Source: Streptomyces longwoodensis
GTDB lineage: Bacteria; Actinomycetota; Actinomycetes; Streptomycetales; Streptomycetaceae
NCBI RefSeq assembly: GCF_001514125.1
Contig: NZ_KQ948560.1
Coordinates: forward strand, 109,256-173,255
Direction: 5' to 3'
Length of the DNA: 64,000 nt
This document shows, piece by piece, positions 1 through 9,989 of the stretch (position 1 is the first letter of the stretch; each line of letters begins with the position of its first letter). The notes below the pieces were generated by a model. It did no database searches. It worked only from the letters and a program-made list of their open reading frames with translations, and had not been told where the DNA came from. The position numbers were made by a program, and so were the translations under genes.

Positions 1-406
1 ACGGGTGGTGAAGTGGACGGGAGGCGTGCCGCTCGGCTCCGGGGGTGAGGGTGCGTCACGGACCACGGCGGGGTTTCCGCCTGGCCCGCATCCATTCCTC
101 GGCTCGGCCCAGCTCACTCATCGGACGCGGCACGGCGGTCGGTCGGGGGTGAGCGGGAGCCCGACGGCCGGCGGAGCGGAGCCCAACGGCCCGGGTCGAG
201 GGTGAGCCGGAGCCCAACGGCCCTTGCCGACGCGCGCGTTCGCCACCCGGCTCCCGCGACTCGGGCGCGCCGGGCCGCCGTTGCCTTCGGTGACCGGCGC
301 GCACGAGCGGCGACGGCGTCCGGCCCCGGACGTGACCGGGACCGGGACCGCGCGCCGCCACCCGTCCGCCGGCCCGCTCCAGGCGCGGTGGGCGCCCCGC
401 GGCTGC
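1..406. other. Non-coding left edge
   Basis: I see no convincing gene here. The stretch lies downstream of the formaldehyde-dehydrogenase-like gene. It holds two near-identical copies of a 21-base segment of the form GTGAGCsGGAGCCCrACGGCC, at about 148 and 203. Reading frames on both strands are compositional artefacts of high GC. Confidence 0.5.
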
Positions 407-1582
<1,176 letters not shown>

Positions 1583-1884
1583 GATGACTTCCCTCAGTGC
1601 CGCCGAACGTCCGCGGCACGGCGATGATGAGACGGCGCGAGGAGCCTGCCCGCTCGGGAAGTGACACGACGGGGGGGCAGCGCTCCCGCACGACTCTGCG
1701 GGCCGTCCACCAGGACAGGTGGAACGGTGCTGCTGCCGCGGGCGGCCCTGCGGTCCCAACGCCCCTGCGGCGTGCCGTGCGGGTCCCCGGGGCCCTGGGC
1801 ACGAAACAGACATGCGCGCACGAGTTCATGAATTTCGCGCCCGTGCCCCAGCCACTCGCGCCCCGGCACCTCGCGCCTGCCGGC
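1583..1884. other. Intergenic region with the dehydrogenase promoter
   Basis: About 300 bases between two minus-strand genes. It must hold the promoter of the dehydrogenase gene, but I cannot assign a clear -10/-35 pair. No RNA gene or repeat is visible. Confidence 0.3.
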
Positions 1885-3009
1885 TCAGGTCGTCGACCGG
1901 TCCGTGTCGTCCTCGAGCATCCGGCGGCGCTCCTGTTCCCGCTTGGAGTAGGCGGCCGCCCGGATCGCCTCGTCGCTCTCCAGGCCCGACCCCAGCGCGC
2001 CGCCCACCGTGGCGACCGAGGCGACGAACCACGCCAGCGTCCAGTACTCCGAGGCGTGCAGCGGGGTGCGCGTCAGGGAGGCGAACACCTGGCCGTTGAG
2101 GATGAAGAGGGCCCACACCAGGTTGACGGCCAGCAGCCCCACGTAGCAGACGAAGACCCCGATGCCCACCGTCAGCACGGTCGACGTGTTGTAGAGGGTC
2201 GTGCGCTTCCTCGCCTCCGGCGAGTCCCCCTTGCCGCGGTGCCACAGGTGCGCGTCGATGATCAGCCAGCCGATCATGAGCGCGATGGACCCCACCGTGG
2301 CGATCACGAGGCGGGTCGTGTCCAGGGCCGCGGCCAGGCTCCAGAGCGTCGAGTTCACGGTGGCGACCGCGCCCGTGGCGAGCGCGGCCGCCAGGGCCTT
2401 CGAGAGCCCCGGCACCAGCCGCCACGGACGGTTGGCGCGGACCATGCCGCCGAGCATCCTCAGGTACCCGCGCGGCCCGCTGAGGACGTACCGGAGGTCG
2501 GCGGGCTCCTCCGCGCCGACCGGGGCGGGGTGGACGGGCGCGAGACGGCTGGTGAAACGTCCCAGCCCACGCCGGTGCGGAGCCTTCCCGGCCTCGTCGC
2601 CCTGCGCGCCCGCCAGGCTGAGCACGGCCTCTTCGACCGCCCGCTCGGCCTTGCGCTGGAGGCGCAGGCCGCCGAGCGAGGGGAGGGACAGCAGTGCCGC
2701 GCGGTGCTCGTGGCTCACTTCCATGACGAGCTTGCGGCCGTGCGAGTGCAACGGCAGATCGGTGAGGGCCACGACGACGTCCCACTTCTCGTCCTGCCCC
2801 CGGTCCACCGTCCGGCGCGCCACGGTGGCCAGGTCCTCGGTCCCCCCGCTGAAGGGCTCGCTGACCACCTCGAACTCGAACCGCCGGCCGCCGGTCCTTT
2901 CCGCGAGCCGATCGGGCAGGACCCGGGCCATGCGCCGTGCGGCCTCCGTCGGCGCGTCCGGATCCGCGAGGAGGGCCACGACCGTGACGTTGTGCGACGG
3001 CTCACCCAT
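1885..3009 (-). CDS. Hypothetical membrane protein
   Basis: 374 residues, family not recognised. The N-terminal ~180 residues look soluble, with an alternating beta/alpha pattern (VTVVALLAD, FEFEVVSEPF, WDVVVALTDLPL). The C-terminal half carries about four hydrophobic spans, including LVIATVGSIALMIGWLIID and VLTVGIGVFVCYVGLLAVN. It ends in a short charged tail. The start ATG at 3009 is the first in a long open frame with Streptomyces-like codon use. The next gene upstream on this strand (CopC-CopD) ends 115 bases away, so co-transcription is possible. I do not propose a function. Confidence 0.75.
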   Translation of the reverse strand: MGEPSHNVTVVALLADPDAPTEAARRMARVLPDRLAERTGGRRFEFEVVSEPFSGGTEDLATVARRTVDRGQDEKWDVVVALTDLPLHSHGRKLVMEVSHEHRAALLSLPSLGGLRLQRKAERAVEEAVLSLAGAQGDEAGKAPHRRGLGRFTSRLAPVHPAPVGAEEPADLRYVLSGPRGYLRMLGGMVRANRPWRLVPGLSKALAAALATGAVATVNSTLWSLAAALDTTRLVIATVGSIALMIGWLIIDAHLWHRGKGDSPEARKRTTLYNTSTVLTVGIGVFVCYVGLLAVNLVWALFILNGQVFASLTRTPLHASEYWTLAWFVASVATVGGALGSGLESDEAIRAAAYSKREQERRRMLEDDTDRSTT

Positions 3010-3124
3010 GACGGCCCCTACTCGTCGGCAGCTGCAGGGGTTCAGCAGTGCCCAGAAAGGCCTCGTCCTAACGCCGTCGGCGCCGTCGGCCCCGAAGGGG
3101 AGGGCGGGGGGCCGCCCCCGCTCC

Positions 3125-5029
3125 TCAGCGAGCCACCCGTACCGGCTTCTCCACCGTCACCTGGTCCACGTCCGACACCCGTACCGTCACCTTCATCGTC
3201 CACGTGCCGGCGAGCGGGAGGTTGACCGCGTTCGTCGCCCAGTAGCCGCCCCGGTCCGTGAGGTCGGCGTTCAGGGGGCCGATGTCCTGGGCGGGGAAGG
3301 TGAAGGCGATGCGGAGTTCGGGGACCGCGGCCAGGCCGCCGTCGGCGCCGTAGACCACGGCCTCCACGGCGTTGTCGCCGGTGCGGGCCGGGTCGAGGGT
3401 GACCTGGACCGTGCCCCGGTGGCCGGCCACGCTGAACGGCGCCATGACCACCGAGGTCGCCGGCAGGGCCGCCGCCTGCCGGGTCGCCTGCGCCTCGGCC
3501 TCGGCCCGGCCGGGCAGCGTGCCCGTCAGGACCGTCGTCAGGGCGAGGACGACCGCCGCGACCAGCACCTCCACCAGCACCGAGCGGCGCAGGGCCCGGC
3601 GGTGCGCGTCGCCGTCGGACGACGGCTCGGTGAGGGCGGTGCCGGCCTCGGAGGGCCGGGGGGTGCCGGCCTCCGGGGGCCGCTCCGTGAGGCCGTCGGG
3701 GGCCGGTGTCCCCGTACGGGTCGCTCCCACCGGTTGTGGCATGCGCAGCTCCTCCTTCCGCTCCGCGGGCGTCGCGGCCCTGGCCCGCTCCGCCACCCAG
3801 CGGCGCGACCAGTCGGCCGCCGTCAGCAGGACCGTCACCGCGGCCAGCTTGGCCAGGAGGAGGCGGCCGTAGGACGTGTCGGTGAGGGCGGTGAGGGTGC
3901 CCAGGCCGCGCCAGGACTGGTAGAGGCCGGTGACGGCCAGGGCGGTGACGCTGAGCATGGCCAGGCGGGAGAAGCGGGTCACCGTGGCGAGCGGGGGCGT
4001 GTCCCGGCGCAGCAGCACCAGCAGGGCCGTGAGGCCGCCCAGCCAGGCCGCCATCGCGAGCAGGTGCACGACCGCGGACGCCATCGCCAGCGGTACCTGG
4101 ATGCCCGCCGACGCGTGCTCCGCCGCCGCCCAGGTCAGGGAGAGTCCGACCGCCAGGACGGCGCCGAGGGACAGGTGGGTGCGCGAGGGGCGTGCGCGCC
4201 GGGCCGCGTGGGTCAGCAGGAGGGCGGACGCGGCCAGCAGCGCGAGGCGCGCGAGCAGCGCCCAGCCCGGCCTGCCGGTGAGCGTGCGACCCAGCGCGTC
4301 CAGGTCGAGGGCGGCCGACGGGCCGTCGCCGGTCTCGTACGGGGCGCGCAGCACGAGGAGCAGGACCGTCGTGCCGGCCAGGCCCCAGCCGCCCGCGCGG
4401 AGCAGTCCCCGCAACGGGCGCACCCGCGTCGGACGGCACACGGCGACGAAGGCCGCCGTGCCGATGAGCAGCGCGGCGGCGAGGTAGGCGGCACCGCGGG
4501 CGGTGCCGTACAGGAAGGCGGTGAGCGGGTCCTCGGTCGGGCCCGTCGGCACCGGGGCCGCCGTGGCCGAGGGGGCGCCCACGGAGAAGGTGAAGGCGCC
4601 CGACACGGGGTGGCTGTCCGCCGACACCACCCGCCAGGCCACGGTGAACGTCCCCCGGTCCAGGCCGGCCGGGAGGCTGATCCGGGCGGTGTCCGCGTGC
4701 CCCCCGGCGTGCTCGGCGTCGCCCGTGGGGACCCGGTGCCCGGTGGGGTCCAGCACGCGGAAGGAGTCGTCGAGGAGGCCGACCGACTCGGTGAAGGTGA
4801 GGGTGACGCTGCGCGGGGCGGCCGGGACGACGCTGCCGTCGGCGGGGTCGGTGGCGCGCAGCGCGGCGTGTGCCGACGCCGGGTTCGCGCCCGGGAGGAG
4901 GAGCAGGAGGAGGAACGTGCCCAGGAGCAGCGTCAGCGCCCCGAGTCGTCTGCGGGCCACGCCGGCCCGGGCGTCCCGGTGTGCTGTTGCGTGGCCCTCT
5001 CCCACGGTCACCTCGCGCTCTTCGTCCAC
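3125..5029 (-). CDS. CopC-CopD fusion copper protein
   Basis: 634 residues. A basic N-terminus and a Leu-rich signal segment (about residues 30-50) end in the cleavage-like ASA|HAALRATDPADG. The exposed N-terminal His would be the first copper ligand of the CopC beta-sandwich (to about residue 150). Then follow about eight membrane spans of the CopD/YcnJ type and a final extracytoplasmic domain. CopC-CopD fusions bind copper outside the cell and are linked to copper import or homeostasis. A Pro/Glu/Thr-rich cytoplasmic insert, repeating the pattern RPPEAGTPRPSEAGT, interrupts the CopD part at about residues 440-470. No copper-regulator gene is adjacent. Confidence 0.88.
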   Translation of the reverse strand: MDEEREVTVGEGHATAHRDARAGVARRRLGALTLLLGTFLLLLLLPGANPASAHAALRATDPADGSVVPAAPRSVTLTFTESVGLLDDSFRVLDPTGHRVPTGDAEHAGGHADTARISLPAGLDRGTFTVAWRVVSADSHPVSGAFTFSVGAPSATAAPVPTGPTEDPLTAFLYGTARGAAYLAAALLIGTAAFVAVCRPTRVRPLRGLLRAGGWGLAGTTVLLLVLRAPYETGDGPSAALDLDALGRTLTGRPGWALLARLALLAASALLLTHAARRARPSRTHLSLGAVLAVGLSLTWAAAEHASAGIQVPLAMASAVVHLLAMAAWLGGLTALLVLLRRDTPPLATVTRFSRLAMLSVTALAVTGLYQSWRGLGTLTALTDTSYGRLLLAKLAAVTVLLTAADWSRRWVAERARAATPAERKEELRMPQPVGATRTGTPAPDGLTERPPEAGTPRPSEAGTALTEPSSDGDAHRRALRRSVLVEVLVAAVVLALTTVLTGTLPGRAEAEAQATRQAAALPATSVVMAPFSVAGHRGTVQVTLDPARTGDNAVEAVVYGADGGLAAVPELRIAFTFPAQDIGPLNADLTDRGGYWATNAVNLPLAGTWTMKVTVRVSDVDQVTVEKPVRVAR

Positions 5030-5118
5030 GCCGTCCCCCCGCCTCCGGGTCCGGCCTCCCGCTTACGTACGGACCGGGGGCCCGCTGTGCTCACCGCGTC
5101 CCGCACACCGTGCCCGGC

Positions 5119-5883
5119 TCACCACGTCGGGCGGGCCGTCGCGCCGCCGTCGACGACCAGGTCGTGCCCGGTGATCCAGGAAGCGAGCCGGGAGGCCAGG
5201 AACACGCAGGCGTCGCCCACGTCCTCGGGGCGGCCGAGGCGGCCCGTGGCCGTCGCCCCACGCCAGCGGCGTACGCCCTCCGGCCAGGCCTCGGCGAGGC
5301 CCGGGCGGTCGATCAGGCCGGGCGAGACGGTGTTGACGCGGATGCCGTGCGGGCCGTACTCCTGCGCGGCGGCGCGGGCGTGGGCCACCACGGCCGCCTT
5401 GGACGCCGCGTAGTGGGCGTGGCCCGGCGCGGGCAGGCCCGCCTCGACCGAGGCGATGTGGGTGACCGTGCCGCCGCCGGTCTGCTCGCGCATGACGTCC
5501 GCCGCGGCCTGGGTGCAGGCGAAGACGCCGGTGAGGTTGGCGTCCAGGACGGTCCGCCAGTCGGCGGTCGTCATGCCGGGAAGCGGCTGGACGGGCTGCA
5601 CGCCCGCGTTGTTGACCAGCGCGGTCAGCCGGCCGCCGCCCCACTCGGCCGCCTCGCGCACCAGGCGGCGGCACGCGTCGTCGTCCGTCAGCTCGGCGCG
5701 CAGGACGACCGACCGGCCGCCCGCCGCGTCGATCCGCGCGGCGGCCTCCCGGACCGCCGTGGTCTCCGTACGGCAGTGGAGGGCCACCGCGGCGCCCTCC
5801 TCGGCGAAGCGCAGCGCGATGCCCCGGCCGATGCCGCCGCCCGCGCCCGTGATGAGGGCCACCTGGCCCGTCAGCAAGGTCAT
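5119..5883 (-). CDS. SDR family oxidoreductase
   Basis: 254 residues, a classical short-chain dehydrogenase/reductase. The cofactor motif TGAGGGIG is at residues 13-20, followed by NNAG, a catalytic Ser in IASVEAG, and YAASK as the Tyr-Lys pair. The C-terminal ITGHDLVVDGG is typical. The ATG overlaps the TGA of the upstream cupin gene (ATGA), so translation is coupled. It is the last gene of the acylase operon behind the iron box. The closest look-alikes are FabG-type 3-oxoacyl or sugar-alcohol dehydrogenases; substrate unknown. Its place in an iron-responsive operon suggests a role in modifying a siderophore-related molecule, which is inference. Confidence 0.88.
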   Translation of the reverse strand: MTLLTGQVALITGAGGGIGRGIALRFAEEGAAVALHCRTETTAVREAAARIDAAGGRSVVLRAELTDDDACRRLVREAAEWGGGRLTALVNNAGVQPVQPLPGMTTADWRTVLDANLTGVFACTQAAADVMREQTGGGTVTHIASVEAGLPAPGHAHYAASKAAVVAHARAAAQEYGPHGIRVNTVSPGLIDRPGLAEAWPEGVRRWRGATATGRLGRPEDVGDACVFLASRLASWITGHDLVVDGGATARPTW

Positions 5884-6347
5884 GGGCGGCAGAGTTCCGC
5901 GATCCGGGCCGCCTCGTGCGGGTAACGCGCCGTCAGGTCGGCCCGGTCGCCGTGCGCGTAGTCCGCGTAGGTGAAGCCGGGGGCCATCGTGCAGCCGAAC
6001 AGGGTCCAGGAGCCCCGGGTCCGCCCGCCCATCCAGGTGTGCGCGGGGACGGTGAACTGGACCGCCTGGCCGCCCAGCACGTCGGGGCCGAGCACGGCCG
6101 TGCGGGAGGTGCCGTCGGGGGCGAGCAGCAGCAGCTCCAAAGGGTCGCCGAGGTAGAAGTGCCAGGTCTCGTCGGTCGGCAGGCGGTGCAGGGCCGAGTG
6201 GTCGCCGGCCGTGAGGAGGGCGACGACGGCCGTTCCCGCCGGGCGGCCGTCGGGTCCCTCGGGTCCCGCCCAGGTACGGCGGAACAGGCCGCCCTCGCGG
6301 GGGATCGGCTCCAGGCCGTAGTGCGCGATCAGCTCGTCCGGGGTCAC
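5880..6347 (-). CDS. Cupin domain protein (DUF985-like)
   Basis: 155 residues starting with GTG. This GTG overlaps the stop of the acetyltransferase gene (GTGA); the downstream gene overlaps its own stop (ATGA). The N-terminal TPDELIAHYGLEPIPREGG, then TWHFYLGDPLELLLL and VPAHTWMGG, and the closing GFTYADYAHGDR, are the pattern of the DUF985 cupins. That is a single beta-barrel with His/Glu residues that may hold a metal. The biochemical role of this family is not established. It is the third gene of the iron-box operon. Confidence 0.85.
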   Translation of the reverse strand: MTPDELIAHYGLEPIPREGGLFRRTWAGPEGPDGRPAGTAVVALLTAGDHSALHRLPTDETWHFYLGDPLELLLLAPDGTSRTAVLGPDVLGGQAVQFTVPAHTWMGGRTRGSWTLFGCTMAPGFTYADYAHGDRADLTARYPHEAARIAELCRP

Positions 6348-6982
6348 CCGGGGAAGGCTACCTCCCGGCGCAGGAACGCCAGTTGGGCGCGCTTCTCCGG
6401 CAGGTACACGTCGGGCAGGTCCACCTCGGGCAGGGTGACAACCGGGCCGGCCTCGAAGCCGAGCCGCACGAAGCGGGCGAGGGCCCTGTCGTTGCGCACG
6501 TCCGGGTCGACGACCACCCGGCGCCGGTCCAGGCCGAGCAGCACGTACCGGGCGAACGCGCCGAGCAGCGCCCCCGACCAGCCGGGCCGGGCCGTGCCCT
6601 CGGGGGCGGGGGCCAGCAGCACGTGGGCGCCGATGTCGCCGGGCTCGACGGGGTAGCACGCGCCGACCCGGTCCTCGGCGGGCTCGTAGGTCTGCAGCAG
6701 CGCCACGGGCGTGCCGTCCAGCTCGGCGAGGAAGGCGTGGTGGGTGTCGAGGCCGGCCAGGTGAGCGTAGATCTCCCGGACCTGGTCGACCGTCAGGCCG
6801 TTCATGCCCCAGAACACGGCCCGTTCCTCGCTGACCCAGCCGTGCACGACGGGCGCGTCGCGGTCGGCGTCCAGGGGGCGCAGCCGGAGGGTGCCGAGAC
6901 CGGGGAGGTCCTGCTCGTGGACGGGGGCGTCGGCCCTGCCGCCGTCGTCGGTGGGGGCGGCCTCATCGGCGGGGAGGTGCAT
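6344..6982 (-). CDS. GNAT acetyltransferase of the siderophore (AlcB/IucB-like) type
   Basis: 212 residues. The start ATG lies inside the 3' end of the acylase gene (20-base overlap), preceded by AAGGAGAG. After a variable acidic N-terminus the fold begins at GTLRLRPLDADRD. WGMNGLTVDQVREIYAHL, YPVEPGDIGAHVLLAP and VVVDPDVRNDRALARFVRLGF follow the pattern of acetyltransferases that acylate hydroxylamines during hydroxamate siderophore assembly. An acetyl- or acyl-CoA-dependent N-acylation is therefore likely, but no hydroxylase or NIS synthetase gene is in the window. It sits in a four-gene coupled operon behind an iron box, which supports an iron-related role. Confidence 0.85.
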   Translation of the reverse strand: MHLPADEAAPTDDGGRADAPVHEQDLPGLGTLRLRPLDADRDAPVVHGWVSEERAVFWGMNGLTVDQVREIYAHLAGLDTHHAFLAELDGTPVALLQTYEPAEDRVGACYPVEPGDIGAHVLLAPAPEGTARPGWSGALLGAFARYVLLGLDRRRVVVDPDVRNDRALARFVRLGFEAGPVVTLPEVDLPDVYLPEKRAQLAFLRREVAFPG

Positions 6983-9104
6983 CGCTCTCCTTCTCCAGGT
7001 GGGCCCAGTCGGTGACGACCGGGACGAGCTCGCCCCGCAACCACAGGGGGAGCTGGTCGTGGTGGTGGGGGTGGCCGGGGGTGCCGTGCGCGCCGTGCGG
7101 GACGACCCACCGGCTGTCCTCGCGGCGGGCGAGGTCCCAGACGTAGCGGGCGGCGGGGCCGCGGGCGGCCAGGTCGGTCAGACCGGGCACGGCGGAGGTG
7201 CACAGCACGCAGTCGTGGTCGCCGGAGAGGGCGGGAGCCGTGGTCTCCCCGTTCGGCGGCTCCGGCAGGGCGCGCCAGGCGGCGAGGCGGTGGGTGTCGC
7301 CCCAGCGGGCCGGGGGGCGGCCCACGCGCGCGTGCGCCACCTCCTCCAGGGCCGCGCGCACCAGCGCCGGACGGTCGACGCCGTACAACTCCTCGGCACG
7401 CAGCAGGTGTTCCAGCGCGTACCCGATCCGCGGCACCAGTGCCAGCCAGGGCAGCAGCACCTCGGGGTAGGCCGGCGGCGTCCTGAGCGTGGCGAAGGCG
7501 GGCTGGGCGGCGAGGTGCCGTACGACCGCGCCGCGCACCTGCGCGTAGGCCGCCGCGTCCTCGCTGTCGGCGTCCATGCGGCGGTCCCAGCGCAGCAGGC
7601 GCTCGCGCAGCGCGGCGGCCGGGCCGGTCAGGCCGTCCAGGGCGGCGAGGTGGTCCAGCAGGGGTGCGGCGGAGGCGAGGTGGGTGTCGGTGTGGATCGC
7701 GGACAGGTCGGCGGCCGACCAGGTGCGGCGCTCGCCGAGGAGGGCGCGGATGCGGTCGGCGCGGTGCGGCGGGGCGAACTCGACGCCCAGCGCGGCGGCC
7801 ACGCCCCGCTGGTTGGCCATCACGGCGACGCCGTCGGTCAGGCCGGCCCTCGGCAGGGGGTGCCAGCCGGTCCACTCGTGGCCGGGCTCCCAGGCGGGCA
7901 CGACCCGGACGCGGTTGTCCGCGGCGCGGACCGGGACGCGGCCGGCGACCCGGTGCAGGACGCCGCCCTCGGTGTCGGCGGCCTGGACGACGTTGACCGG
8001 CTCGGCCCAGGCGTCCAGGGCGCGGTCCACGTCGGCGACCCGGCGGGCCCGCAGCAGCGGCAGCAGGGCGCCGAAGCCGAGGTCGCCGGTGACGCGCGGC
8101 GGGTACCGCAGGCTGACGGCCAGCGGGGTGCCGTCGTCCAGCCCTTCCGGGCCGCCCGCGATCACCGGGCCCCGGTCGGTCTCCAGGACCTCCACCTCGA
8201 CGGTGTCCTCCCCGGCCACGTGGACCGGTTCGGTGTGCCGGGCGGCCCGGTGCCAGAGCCCGTCGGGGCCGAGGGCCTCGACGCCGGCGCCGGTGCGGCG
8301 CAGGCGCTCGCGGTAGAGGTCCTGGTAGTCGGCCATGGCGTTGGTGATGGCCCAGGCGACCGTGCCGGTGTGGCCGAAGTGGGCGATGCCGGGGACGCCG
8401 GGCACGGCGAGGCCGACCACGTCGAACTCGTCGCAGGCCAGGCGGATCTGCTGGTAGACGCCGGGGTCCTCGACGAAGCGGTGCGGATCGCCCGCGAGGA
8501 GGGCGTGCCCGGTGACCGTGCGCTCCCCGGCGACCAGCCAGCCGTTGCTGCCGGCGGTGCCGGGGCCGTCGGTGGCGAACAGGCCGACCGCACCGGGGCC
8601 GAGGTGCCGTACCGCCTCCTCCCGCCAGAGCTTGGCGGGGAAGCCGGCGAACAGGATGTGGGTGGACAGCCACACGGCGAGCGGGGTCCAGGGCTCCCAG
8701 CGGCCGGGGGCGAGGCCGACGCGGGAGAACTCCGGGGCGACGCTCCGGGACGGGTCCTCGGCGACGCCCCGGGAGGGGTCCTCACCGAGGTCGGCGAGGC
8801 CTTCGTTGACGCCGTCGACGTACGCCGCCACCCACGCGGCCGTCCCGGGGTCGTGCTCGGTGAGCGCGGTGTGGCAGCGGCGGGCGGTGTCCTCCAGGCG
8901 GGCGCGGCGCGCGAACACGTCCCAGGCGAGGGCGCCCAGGCCGAGGAACGACGCCGAGGTGCCCTGCGCGCGGTGCCGTTCGACCTCCAGCTGCCAGGCG
9001 CGGTCGCGGGCGGTGACCAGGCCCTGGGCCCGGGCGAGGGCGAGCGGGTCGGGGGCGCGCAGGTGCGGGACGCCCCAGGCGTCCCGGTGGATCTCGGTCG
9101 TCAC
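6963..9104 (-). CDS. Penicillin-acylase family Ntn hydrolase, iron-box controlled
   Basis: 713 residues. I chose GTG at 9104 because AGAGAGG sits 7 bases before it; an ATG at 9125 in the same frame would leave only 9 bases to the iron box. Members cleave amide-linked acyl groups and mature by autoproteolysis. The nucleophile Ser is expected in AGSNGW (about residue 186), leaving an alpha chain of ~185 and a beta chain of ~530 residues. The protein begins directly at the mature fold (EIHRDAWGVPHLRA) with no signal peptide, so it is probably cytoplasmic, unlike secreted PvdQ or penicillin acylases. A 24-base tandem duplication (8737-8784) repeats EDPSR(G/S)VA. It leads an operon with a siderophore-type acetyltransferase. 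Confidence 0.9.
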   Translation of the reverse strand: MTTEIHRDAWGVPHLRAPDPLALARAQGLVTARDRAWQLEVERHRAQGTSASFLGLGALAWDVFARRARLEDTARRCHTALTEHDPGTAAWVAAYVDGVNEGLADLGEDPSRGVAEDPSRSVAPEFSRVGLAPGRWEPWTPLAVWLSTHILFAGFPAKLWREEAVRHLGPGAVGLFATDGPGTAGSNGWLVAGERTVTGHALLAGDPHRFVEDPGVYQQIRLACDEFDVVGLAVPGVPGIAHFGHTGTVAWAITNAMADYQDLYRERLRRTGAGVEALGPDGLWHRAARHTEPVHVAGEDTVEVEVLETDRGPVIAGGPEGLDDGTPLAVSLRYPPRVTGDLGFGALLPLLRARRVADVDRALDAWAEPVNVVQAADTEGGVLHRVAGRVPVRAADNRVRVVPAWEPGHEWTGWHPLPRAGLTDGVAVMANQRGVAAALGVEFAPPHRADRIRALLGERRTWSAADLSAIHTDTHLASAAPLLDHLAALDGLTGPAAALRERLLRWDRRMDADSEDAAAYAQVRGAVVRHLAAQPAFATLRTPPAYPEVLLPWLALVPRIGYALEHLLRAEELYGVDRPALVRAALEEVAHARVGRPPARWGDTHRLAAWRALPEPPNGETTAPALSGDHDCVLCTSAVPGLTDLAARGPAARYVWDLARREDSRWVVPHGAHGTPGHPHHHDQLPLWLRGELVPVVTDWAHLEKESDAPPRR

Positions 9105-9134
9105 CGTGCACCCTCTCTGTGCCATGCAGCGGCT

Positions 9135-9153
9135 TTAGGTTAGCCTCACCTAA
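9135..9153. promoter_or_regulatory. Iron box (DtxR/IdeR/DmdR1 operator)
   Basis: The 19 bases TTAGGTTAGCCTCACCTAA match the actinobacterial iron-box consensus (TTAGGTTAGGCTAACCTAA) at 17 of 19 positions, with both outer arms intact. It lies between the divergent acylase and flavin reductase genes, 30 bases before the acylase GTG and 37 before the reductase ATG. One repressor dimer pair could thus shut both directions when iron is plentiful. Confidence 0.9.
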
Positions 9154-9190
9154 GTATTGGTGGAGATCGTACGTGAGGGGTGGAGAGGTC

Positions 9191-9907
9191 ATGGCGCAGG
9201 GGCGGGGCTGGGAGGGCGCGGTCCTCCGGTTGATGCGGGCGAAGGACTTCACGCTGACGGTCACCGGGGCGCGGGACGTCACCCCGTCGTACCGACGGCT
9301 GCACCTGACCGACGGCGGGCTGCTCGCGGCGACCGGGGTGCACCCGACGATGTGGGTGCGGCTGTGGTTCGACAACGCCGGCAAGCCCCACCAGCGGGCC
9401 TACACCCTGGTCGACCCCGACCCCGCCCGGGGCACGTTCGCCCTGGAGTTCGCGCTGCACGAGGGCGCGGCCAGCGACTGGGCGCGGACCGCGCGCGCCG
9501 GCGACACCATCGAGGCGACCGTCCAGGGCACCGGGTTCACCCGGCCCGAGCCCGCGCCGACGCACGTCCTCGCGATCGGCGACCCGGCCTCGCTGCCCGC
9601 GATCAACTCCCTGCTCGGCGCGCTGGACGGGACCCCGAGCACGGTGTGGTTCGAGGGCGGCGACGACGGCCTGCCCTTCCCCGTCTCCCCCGCGCCGGGC
9701 CGGCTCGAGCTGCGCCGCGTGGGGCGCGGGGAGCTGGCCGACCGGGTCCGGGCCGAGCTCCCCGGCCTGCTCAGCGCCACCGAGCACCCGTACGTCTGGA
9801 TCGCCTGCGACACCCGGACGACCCGCACGCTGGCGTCGTACGTGCGCAAGGACCTGGGCGTGCCCAAGGACCGGCTGCACGCGCTGGGGTACTGGCGGGA
9901 CGAGTGA
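9191..9907 (+). CDS. Siderophore-interacting protein (FAD-dependent ferric-siderophore reductase)
   Basis: 238 residues. ATG at 9191 is preceded by GGAGAGG, and the frame continues upstream through the iron box without a good site. The ViuB/SIP pattern is clear. The FAD-binding motif is RAYTLVDPD, then a beta-barrel of about 100 residues, then HVLAIGDPASLPAINSLL and a C-terminal NAD(P)H domain with YVWIACDTRTTRTLASYV. Such proteins release iron from imported ferric siderophores in the cytoplasm by reduction. The start of the transcript overlaps the iron box, so derepression under iron starvation is expected. It stands alone on this strand and completes the divergon with the acylase operon. 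Confidence 0.92.
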   Translation: MAQGRGWEGAVLRLMRAKDFTLTVTGARDVTPSYRRLHLTDGGLLAATGVHPTMWVRLWFDNAGKPHQRAYTLVDPDPARGTFALEFALHEGAASDWARTARAGDTIEATVQGTGFTRPEPAPTHVLAIGDPASLPAINSLLGALDGTPSTVWFEGGDDGLPFPVSPAPGRLELRRVGRGELADRVRAELPGLLSATEHPYVWIACDTRTTRTLASYVRKDLGVPKDRLHALGYWRDE

Positions 9908-9989
9908 GCCGGCCCCCGGAGGGCCGGCGCCAGGTGTCACGACCCTCCTCGAAGAGGCGGCGGGGTGTCCGGCGGGCGATCATCGGTGC

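Noticed and set aside
2201..5413. 1070-residue plus-strand open frame across the membrane protein and copper protein genes
   Set aside because: It spans two genes and their gap, has no start signal and shows an Arg-rich antisense composition. The minus strand has recognisable CopC-CopD.
6344..9907. Complete siderophore biosynthesis cluster
   Set aside because: No NIS synthetase, NRPS, hydroxylase or decarboxylase gene is present; only an acylase, acetyltransferase, cupin, SDR and reductase.
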